Shown here: in pieces, positions 1 to 7,743 of the stretch
How the letters are laid out: every line of letters begins with the position of its first letter
How positions within the stretch are numbered: position 1 is the stretch's first letter
Source: Pigoraptor vietnamica
Taxonomy: Eukaryota; Opisthokonta; Filasterea
NCBI GenBank assembly: GCA_943704525.1
Contig: CALSCQ010001597.1
Coordinates: 1-14,559, forward strand
Reading direction: 5' to 3'
DNA: 14,559 nucleotides
Translations under genes and position numbers: made by a program
The notes under the pieces: generated by a model
The model's input: the letters and a program-made list of their open reading frames with translations, nothing else
What the model was told of the DNA's origin: nothing
The model's database searches: none

Positions 1-174
1 AAAAGAAAAAAAAAAAAAAAAAAAAAACAAAACCGAAAAAAAAAACGTAGGATACATGGAGCAGTTTCGGGAGCGTACGTCCCGCGACGTCCCCTCAACC
101 CGCACGCACCCACACGCACGCACGCACTTTCTGTACAGACGCACGAGCTCGGTATAGCCCCGGCGTTCGCGCGT
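1..174. other. Left edge: 3' flank of the RasGEF fusion gene with A-rich low-complexity end
   Basis: This stretch lies beyond the stop codon of the minus-strand gene. Positions 1-45 are almost pure A on the plus strand (a T-run on the transcribed sense strand), followed by CGCACGCACA-type simple sequence at about 100-128. I see no gene and no AATAAA signal on the minus strand. The homopolymer may be a genomic T-tract downstream of the gene or a contig-end artefact. Confidence 0.6.
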
Positions 175-2381
175 CTACTTCTTCGGCCGCGGCTCAATCT
201 GGAGCGAGAAGCGCATCATTTCCTCCTCCGATTCGAGTGCCTTGAGCTGGTCGAGGTGGTCGCGCAGGTCTTCGTGCACTTCGTACGTGCGCGGCGGGTG
301 CTTCTGGAAGCGGCGAATCGTCTCGACAATCTCGGCAAACTTGCCAGGGCCGCGCTGGTCCGCGAGCTGCTGTCGCGCCTTCTCCTGCTCGATCATGCGC
401 AGCGTGCCCACTGCGGGACGGGGGAAAGAAGGAGGCGTTAGTGGCGACGCAAAGTCGTGTGCGGTGTGCACTCTACCATTTGATAAATATCAAAACGACG
501 ACAGGGGACTTCAGTCGCTCCCATACAGCCGCTACCGATGGACCAGACTGTATGCATAGGCACAATAGAGACAGGACGCACCGAGGAAGGGAACGCAGGG
601 CGGGTTCGTTTCGAGCAATCGCTTCTGAATGTTCGACGAGCGCGTCGAGTTCGGGTTGACGAGGTCCTTGAGGTCCGCGTAGATGCTCGGGCGGCTCTCT
701 TGCAGGCCCTGCGCACGGAAGCACGTCAGCACAAGGGTAAGGATCGAACCGAGACAAGTAAAAAGAACAAGGGCGCGTGGGAGCGAAAGGCAAGTAATCA
801 CGGGTGGATGTAAGCGAATTGATAGGACAAGCCACTTGCGGCGCGGAGGGAACAACCCATCGCGATGCGCAGGCTGAGTGACGACTGGTGATAGAGGTGA
901 AGGCACGACGGCGAAAGCACACACACCTTCCACGTGACCTCGAGGCGGGCGACGGGCGTGCGGTTGAACGCGCTGAGCACGGCCATCATGCCGTGGAAGT
1001 TCTTCAGGGTGTCGAGCCCCTGCGAGGCGCGCGAGTGCAGGCGCATTAGGGGTACTCGGCACTTGGCACGCACGCACACACACAGGGGTGACGAGGCCAA
1101 AGAGTGGGCGGGTCCATGCACCCAAACAGACAAAGGCGCACTCAAAACAAGCGGGCTCACGCACGCAATGACACCGATGCGCGCACAGGGCGACCGGCCG
1201 CTTACCTTCAACACCTCGACAAAGTGGACCATGAGCTTGATGCGGTTCTCCATGTTCGTCTCGGAGACGATCGTGCTGACGACCCAGTTCGACACGCGGT
1301 TGAACTCGGCGTTCATCTCCGATATGTTCGACTTGTCCCCAATCACAAAGCTCTGCATCTTAATCTTGCAGAAGATGTTGAAGTGCTTCGTCGTCAGCGC
1401 GTTCGCGATGCTCTCGGGCGAAAACTGCAGCAGGAAGGGGCGAGTCGCGGGCGTTATCGCCATGTCCGGCCGGTCCGACCTCGTCGCCAGCATCGCTTCA
1501 ATCACGCGGCACAGCTCCCCGAATCCCGCGCCCTCCACGCTCTCCAAAAAGTTGTCGACCAGCGAGCGCATTGTTATGCCCTCGTTCTCGTCGCTTCCGG
1601 CCTTCAGGTCCGCCGTGCCCCGCAGCGAGTTGTTCAGAGTGCTGGCCGACATCGAGCTCTCGGCGTCGTCGCCGCAGTTCGAGCCGCCGTCCGAGGACGA
1701 GTCGTCGTCGCGGAAGTCGTCCTTGAACTCCTTGATCCAGTAGATGAGCACGTGTATCACGCGCAGCTGCACGCTCTGCCGCGGGTCCTCGGCCGAAAAG
1801 CGGCCGACGGGGAAGCGCTCCATCAACAGGCGCATCACAATCACGTTCGCGTCGAGCGTCGGGCAGAGCGTCTGGTACGCGAAGAAGAAGGCGTTCATCG
1901 CCGGCTCGTCGCGCTCGTCGACAATCTTGGTCATCCACTGCCGCAGTATCTCGCGCGTCTTCTTGCCGCTCTCCCGGGGGCCGTCGGGGGCTTGCGCGGG
2001 CGGCGGCTTCTGCTGCTCCAGATTATCCCGGATAAGTTTGTCGCAGTTGGCAAAGATGCGACGGATCTCGAGCACCTCGCTCATCTGCGTGAGGTTCAGC
2101 CCCGTCACGGGCTCGAGGGCGGGGATGAGCGTCTCCCGCACCCACGGCATGTTGAGAAAGTAACGCTTGTTCGCGAGGTCGAGCGCGTAGCGAAGCTGCG
2201 AGAGGATGCCCGACGTGTCCTCGCCGCCACCGGTGCCCCCGCTGCGGTTGCTGAGTTCTTTGACGATGAGTTCCGCGCGCTCGGCGAGAAAGTAGTTCCA
2301 GAGGACGACGAGCGCGAGCATGTGCACAAAGATCTTCTTCTTCTGCAGGAAGAGGAGGGGACCGAGGCGAAAGTCGAACAC
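175..2381 (-). other. RasGEF-N and CDC25 RasGEF module (exons 9-12)
   Basis: Exons 2381-1206, 1019-927, 708-582 and 410-175 encode the exchange module. RasGEF-N is recognised by VIVMRLLMERFPV and VQLRVIHVLIYWIKEFKDDF, followed by an acidic Asp/Ser linker. The catalytic domain runs from FLLQFSPESIANALTTKHF through EFNRVSNWVVSTIV, LKNFHGMMAVLSAFNRTPV and NPPCVPFL to the closing SLQIEPR. These are standard CDC25-homology landmarks in the right order and spacing, except that the region after VPFL is about five residues short of the usual helical hairpin. Confidence 0.9.
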
Positions 2382-5300
2382 CTGCGACGCAAGGGGAAAA
2401 AAAAGAGAAGACAAGATGAGACGCGCGTCGTGCCGGCAGCAACTTGAAAGAGAGGGAGGATGCAGGATAGAATATGTTCCCGCGTACACCCTGCACGTAA
2501 CCTCAACCAACACTACCCCTAATGCACTCTCAGAAACACCACAATATCACACCCGCAGGCACGCACCTGGGAGAGGTCGGTGAGCTCGCGCTCGCTGACG
2601 CGGGTGAAGCCGTAGAGGTGGGCGAGCTCGGCGAGGATTTTGACAAACACGCGGGTGACCTTCTTCCCGAAGAAGAGGTTGGCCGAGTTGAGCGTCTTGA
2701 GTCGGCGCCAGATGATGCTGGGCGCCATGTTGCGCTTCATCTGCAAATGAACCTTCTGAGACGACACAAACGACGAGCGCACGCTGTCCGGCATAATCTC
2801 CTGCGTCTTCTCGAGAACCTGCGTTCGACAAACACGCGAGTACGTGAGTGAAACTCCAGAGGCGCGTATGAGTGTTTGAGGGAACGTGTGTGTGCGCAGA
2901 CACGAGGCGGCACACACGCCAAGGGGAGCAAGCCAACAACGCACCAAGTTGAGTTCGTTGAGGGGCGCCGTGCTCGTCTTGTGACCCTTCGCGTCGCACG
3001 TGAACACGTACTCTGGCATGGTGCGGCTCGTGCCGTACGACCCGCAGCCCGGGAAGGGGCACGTGTGGATGGTGATCGGGCGCGAGTCGCTCACAGACAC
3101 CGTGCGGAACACGCCGACGAGGTGCTCGGGAGGGCGAGAGAGGACCGCCTGCGGGAAAGTGCGATTAGATCTGCCGTACATGCGCACACTCACAGTACAC
3201 GCACATACACGAAACACACACATGCACGCGCATGTACCTTCTTCATGGCGTCGATTTCTTCTGGGTTCTGGTCGCTCTTGTTGAGGAGGACAAGCACGGG
3301 GACAGGGCGCCCGCACACCTCCGTGATGATGTCGCAGTACGTCTTGTCAAACTATCGGCGGCAATCGCAGTGAATATCGAGCCTCAAACGCGCACGCGCG
3401 GGCATGCACGTAATAGGTGCAACAGTGAAGCAAACATGGGGGGGTACACACCTGCTCCCAGCGCGATCCGCTGAGGACATACCACACGACGTGGATGGTG
3501 TCCTCCGGACTGTCCAGTGAGAACTTGGCGCGGCATTCGTTCGCGAGCTGCCGCAGGGAAGCAAGGGCAAGTGAGACACATGCAACGGGGGTGTAAAAGA
3601 CGCTCATACGATGCACACAATCATAGGGCGAGAGTGCAGCACGCAGCGAACCCGGCAATGGGAGTGAGTCGACAAACGAAAGACACAGTCACACGACGCA
3701 CACAATCACATGGCGAAGTGGCAAGTAGCACGCAGCGAACCTTCTGCTTGAACTCGTTGAGCTTCATCTCTCCCTTCTCCACACCGACAGTGTCGAACAT
3801 GCGCACCTGCGGACATTGGTGGGGCACTCAGAAAAAGTCGCAACCGAATTCGCACAAGAAACATCTCTCTCGTTTCTCCCCCAAGCACCAGCAACATCGC
3901 GCACAACGCACGTACGCACACACGCACCTTCGAGTTCTCGTACTTCTCCATCCCACGCGTCTGCGACAGCCCGGCGCCCGCGAGCGCAACGCTCGACTGG
4001 AACACGCGGTTGATGAGGCTGCTCTTCCCAGAGCCCGCAGGGCCGACGACCATGATGCAGGGCGCACGCGCCTTGTTCTGAATAACCTGCAGCGACTTGA
4101 ACATCTCGCGATACAGCGACTGCGCCTCAGACTCAATGTCCGCCTGCCAGCGCTCGTCGAGGGCGTCCAGCTGTGCGACGTCCGGGTCCACGTCCCCGAG
4201 AAGCCACGAGTCGATGCGGCCGCAGATCGCATGCGCCGCTTCGACGACCGTCTCCGGGTACTGGCCCTCGGCGTCCGCGTGTATAAAGACGGGGCAGTTC
4301 CACGACAGCGCGAGCGTCTCGAGCTGCATGCGTATCTCAATGTCCGAAATGGACGCGAGAACGACCATCGGAACGAATCCCGCGGTCGTCAGAATTGCCT
4401 CGCGTGCGTTGTGGAGGCGGTGGAGGTCGGCCTGGTTGCGCAGCGTGCAGTTGAGGATGAAGCCCTTTCCGCTCTGCACGTTCGAGTTGAACATGGGCGT
4501 GTTGGGCTCGATGGCCGGCGCAGTGGCGAAGCGCGACTCAAAGCGCGAGGAAGGCGACGTCTTGCTCTTCGTCGTGACTATGGCCTCGGCAAGCTTCTGC
4601 GCGAGCGCATCCCGCAGTGCATCGCCCACCACGACGACAAGGTTTTCCTTTGACTCGGTGAGGGCGGCGGCCTGCGCAGAGGGGGCGAAGGTAAACACAA
4701 GGACGCGTAAAACACAGCAAAGTCCGCGACGAGACGCGAGTGTGATCGATATGCGACAGGCACCGTCCCTCTTCAAATAATAACCCAACCCACCGACTTG
4801 CCCGAGTCCGACCGGCTGGCGTTGAGGTTCGACATCGAGTGCCTCCGCGCCGTCTGCAGCACGGCCTTGCCGACGGGGTTGCTGTCCATGTACACGACGA
4901 GGCGCCCCTGCTGCACCGGCGCGGCCTGCAGCAGCCCCTTGGCGCCGCTGTCGGTGATGAGGTTGTAGCGCAGGTTCAGATGCGACAGCTTGCTGCCCGC
5001 AACAAACGCGGGCGCCCCAAACGCCGTCGCAAGGGCCTTGGCGGCGTCGTTCCCGAGAAGGTTCTTGCGGAGCGAGAGCACGCGCAGGAACGTGTTGCTC
5101 TCCAGCGCCGCCGCGAGGGCCGCCGTGCCCGCGTTCTCGATGCCGTTGCGCTCCAGGTTCAGCACGGCGAGCGGGCAGTTCTCCTTCAACACGTGCGCCA
5201 GGACGGCCGCGCCGGCGTCCCCCAGCGAATTGCCGGCGAGGTCAATCACAGTGATGCCGCGGCCATCAGGGGTGAGCAGAAAGTCGGCGAAGGGCTTGAC

Positions 5301-6640
5301 GAGGGTGATACCGTTGTCGCGCAGCACGAGACGCTGGAAGAGGTAGAAGACCTTGCGCTCGATGCCGCTGAAACCGAGCTCCTGCACTGTCTCCTTCGCG
5401 TTCTGTCCCGTGAGAAACTCGATGATGCGGCGCACGCCGTCGTTGCCGACCATCTTGCCAGAGCAGATGATCGCGTGCTTGGCGTCCTGCAGCGTGTACT
5501 CGAGAAAGTTGCGCCCCACGGCCGCCTGGATCTGCGCGCGCACGTTGGCCGACAGCTGGTTGAAGCTCACGTCGAGGTGGATGATGCGCGACGAGATGAG
5601 CTTGGCGAGCTTCTTGCCGCCGACGTCCGTTATCTCGTTCGCGGAGAGATTCACGCGGCGAACCGTGTTCTCCGTCCGCGACAGGGCGTTGGCGAGGAGG
5701 ATCGCCCCCTCGTCCCCGATCTGCGAGTGGCTCAGGTCGAGCGCCGTGATGCTCATGTGGCGCAGGCGCATGATCGACGCAATGTAGTACACGTGCTCGT
5801 TCTCGAGCGGAAGCCCGCTCAGGTCCAGCGTGTGGAAGGCAAGCGCGCGCGTCTTGGGCGGTTCGGCGCCGCTCGAGCCCGCCTGGGATTGCGGGTCGTT
5901 GGTCCCGTCAAACGACGTCGACGCACTCATCGTCCCTTTCGAAGCCATGCGCAGGTTGTTGTGCTGCGAGTACAGCTGGAGGGCGCCGAGAAGCGTGCGA
6001 AGGCACTGCGCGATCGTCTCGGAGCGGTGCGTGTGGTTCGCGCGGATGCTCAGCGTCGACCCGTAGTAGTACATGATTTCCAGCGCGCACTCGACGCGCT
6101 CGTGCATGAGGGCGTAGAAGAGCGCGTTGAGACCCTCCGAGTCCGTCTCGTCCACCTGCGTGCTCTCGTCCTCGAGAAGCCGCTTGGCTGCGCGGAGAGA
6201 TGGTGGGAGGTCGCTTAAATTTTCCGCGTCCTTACTTTCGTGCAGAGAGTGTGGGTCGCAACAAACGACTCACACGCGCGCGTATGTGACCGTTACACGC
6301 GTGCGAGCTCACGCAAACACACGAACAACCCCACAGAGTTTGTGACAGCAAAGTGCCCACACACAACAGCACATTCAGGCCTCAGTGTCGACAGCTTCAT
6401 AGCAACATCTCGCTCTCGCTAATCGTTCCCACTCTTCAGTTAATTTCAGCTACCCATGCATACCAACGCACCCCGCCTATACCGATAATAAAAACCCCTC
6501 TCGCATCGCAACATTCATCAACTACTCCGCATGCATGCATGTCCTCTCTGCGCACACGCAAACCCACTCTCTTCCAAGTCGCCCTGTATCACTGCCTTGG
6601 TGAGGGCTGATGCCTCCGGCACACTCGGCTTGCGCGACAT
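175..6640 (-). CDS. Ankyrin/LRR - P-loop GTPase - RasGEF multidomain signalling protein (12 exons)
   Basis: Predicted 1,524-residue exchange factor for Ras-family GTPases. Exons, 5' to 3': 6640-6568, 6187-4794, 4671-3928, 3806-3741, 3547-3452, 3351-3238, 3148-2945, 2818-2567, 2381-1206, 1019-927, 708-582, 410-175; every junction keeps frame. ATG at 6640 was chosen because the ankyrin-like KAVIQGDLEE of exon 1 runs directly into KRLLEDE of exon 2. Domains: ankyrin-like about 10-80; LRRs about 143-465 (LDLSGLP, LNLERNGIENAG, LNLRYNLITDSG); adenylate-kinase-like piece about 490-640; GTPase with G1 GPAGSGKSS 699-707, G3 DTVG 742-745 and G4 NKSD 815-818; Cys/His cluster 857-885; helical DUF697-like stretch about 898-1020; RasGEF-N about 1120-1280 (LMERFPV, VIHVLIYWIKEF); CDC25 domain about 1292-1515, ending in the family signature SLQIEPR. 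The GTPase is not Ras-like, so the GEF probably acts on a separate Ras protein. RasGEF identity is firm; the last junction (582/410) is least certain. Confidence 0.85.
3238..4671 (-). other. GTPase domain of the fusion gene (exons 3-6)
   Basis: Four exons (4671-3928, 3806-3741, 3547-3452, 3351-3238) assemble a TRAFAC-type G domain. G1 is GPAGSGKSSLINRVF at residue 699 on, a candidate G2 Thr lies in GLSQTRG, G3 is MFDTVGV, and G4 is LVLLNKSDQ. Between G3 and G4 sits DTIHVVWYVLSGSRWEQF, a segment typical of large or septum/IRG-like GTPases rather than Ras. The 150 residues before G1 contain GKGFILNC and MVVLASISDIEIRMQLE, which resemble the mid-portion of an adenylate kinase without its P-loop. 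Confidence 0.75.
4794..6187 (-). other. Exon 2 of the fusion gene: ankyrin end and leucine-rich repeat domain
   Basis: Encodes residues 26-489. The first part completes an ankyrin-like helix pair (KRLLEDE, then EGLNALFYALMHERV). A short Ser/Thr-rich linker follows, then about ten ribonuclease-inhibitor-type repeats in which an LxLxxNxI strand is followed by GAxxLAxAL helices (LDLSHSQIGDEG, VNLSANEITDVG, IDLAGNSLGDAG, LSLRKNLLGNDA). Such repeats usually form a curved protein-binding or regulatory surface. The acceptor at 6189-6188 reads gcgcag and the donor at 4793 reads GTGGGT. Confidence 0.85.
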
Positions 6641-6779
6641 GACTGCAGTGGCCGGCGCTGCCAGTGCCCCACAAGTGCCGAACGAGTGTCAAAATGTGCC
6701 CCGCAACCGTCACAGTGCGCAAATGCGACTGCGCGGCGTCGAGTGCGTGGATGTGAGCTCTAAAGAGGCAGCAAAAACG
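6641..6779. promoter_or_regulatory. Probable shared 5' region between the divergent genes at 6640 and 6780
   Basis: About 140 bases separate the minus-strand start codon at 6640 from the first well-placed plus-strand ATG at 6780. If the plus-strand gene is real, this is a compact bidirectional promoter; otherwise it is the 5' leader and promoter of the RasGEF fusion gene alone. I see no TATA box. An AGTG core recurs several times (for example 6670-6720), with no clear spacing. Confidence 0.35.
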
Positions 6780-7429
6780 ATGCGCGCGTCGACGGAAATT
6801 CAAGTGAAGAGCGAGTCCACGCGCGCCACCGAAGTTGCAACGAGCGACGACGCCACCACTTCCGACCCTCGCGCTGCCAGATTTCTGCGAGGCAGTACGA
6901 TGACGACTACCGGGGCCAAGTCGTCAGGGTCTTCCTCAGCCCTTCGGCGCGTCCGTTCGCGAAAGATCTACAGAGGCGTTGTGCGGGCGTAAGTGAAAAA
7001 CAAGGTCAAGTCCAAGTCCAGCCGGACTGCGACGCGGCAAGCCCTGCGTGTGAGTGCGCGCAGCGAAGGTGTGCGTGGGCTGAGAGCAAGCGACGACTGT
7101 CTCTCTGCGCCGGTGAGCGAAAACGCACACGTGCAATGTGCTCTCATGTCCTCAGCGACGCAAGTCGACAAAACGAGCCACTTGCCTTTTATGGGGCGAA
7201 GGGTACTGGAAAAGGTGCTGACAAATTGAATAATGCGGCAAAATTTGGCAATTTTGTGGCCTGCGTTCAATTTAATGGGCCCGGAGAAGCGTCCACCCTG
7301 GGTGCGCCCGTGGCATTAAACTGGGAAAAGTCTGAATTTGTCCCAAAAGTTGCGACGAAAAATTCAAATAACAAAGCCGCACGGCTTGTAAACCCTCACC
7401 CTACACTACACCGTTCCTACAATTTGTAA
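6780..7429 (+). CDS. Hypothetical two-exon protein, 160 residues, weakly supported
   Basis: Exon 1 is 6780-6988 and ends at a perfect GTAAGT donor (6989). A 167-base intron ends in a pyrimidine-rich catgtcctcag acceptor, and exon 2 is 7156-7429 (TAA at 7427). The phase matches across the junction. The ATG at 6780 is preceded by gcaaaaacg; the frame is open further upstream, but an earlier ATG would overlap the start of the divergent RasGEF gene. The N-terminal half is Ser/Thr-rich with a basic end (LRRVRSRKIYRGVVRA); the second half has FYGAKGTGKGADKL and FGNFVACVQFNG. I do not recognise a family: YRGV plus GNFVACVQFNG faintly recalls an AP2 DNA-binding domain, but the spacing is wrong. Exon 2 is more A/T-rich than nearby coding sequence. 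A second GTAAGT at 7426 could extend the gene further. It may also be chance open frames. Confidence 0.35.
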
Positions 7430-7743
7430 GTCCCACCACACGTCAAAGCCTCAAATGGCGTGTGTCTTATACCCCGGATGACGAGCGGAACCCACGTTGT
7501 CGCGACCACAGGGAAAAAACAGCGCGCTTATTGCTGTTTTGCTATTGTGTTTGCTATTGTCGTGTTTGGCTTCACAGCTCGTGTGCTGCGAATTCTCTGT
7601 GTCTGTGGGGCATGCCTTGTTATACATGTGAGGCCGCACCGAAAAGCTTTGAGACTGCTCTCCTGGGCACGCTTTTTCAGAGCGCGTCGCACACACCGCA
7701 GGACTCGACGTAGCTTTTTTGCCCCCTTTCTCTTTCGTCTAAA
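7430..7743. promoter_or_regulatory. Upstream region of the RNA phosphatase gene
   Basis: No gene is supported here. The stretch holds a tandem 12-base repeat (tttgctattgtg/c, 7538-7561). A pyrimidine-rich run, tttttt-ccccc-tttctcttt (about 7713-7736), sits immediately before the ATG context taaaATGACG at 7744. Such runs are common at transcription start regions in compact eukaryotic genomes. No TATA box is evident. Confidence 0.45.
7538..7561. repeat. Tandem 12-base repeat upstream of the phosphatase gene
   Basis: tttgctattgtg (7538-7549) is followed directly by tttgctattgtc (7550-7561). It lies about 185 bases upstream of the ATG at 7744. No function is assigned. Confidence 0.7.

Noticed and set aside
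1-45. Poly-A tail of a retroposed gene
   Set aside because: It lies at the window edge, on the strand opposite the gene next to it, with interruptions, and without a target-site duplication or coding sequence to attach it to.
1104-2447. Plus-strand open frame of 447 codons
   Set aside because: It is antisense to the RasGEF exon at 2381-1206, is Arg/His/Val-rich, and has no recognisable domain; the minus strand clearly encodes RasGEF.
4839-6218. Plus-strand open frame of 459 codons
   Set aside because: It mirrors the LRR exon on the opposite strand; its biased Arg/Val/Leu composition is what GC-rich antisense frames produce.
6639-6988. Plus-strand start at 6639 for the small gene
   Set aside because: It would overlap the start codon of the divergent RasGEF gene (shared CATG), leaving no promoter; the later ATG at 6780 is more plausible.
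6965-7320. AP2/ERF DNA-binding domain in the small plus-strand gene
   Set aside because: YRGV and GNFVACVQFNG resemble parts of AP2, but about 28 residues separate them instead of about 7, and the Trp/LGxF positions are missing.
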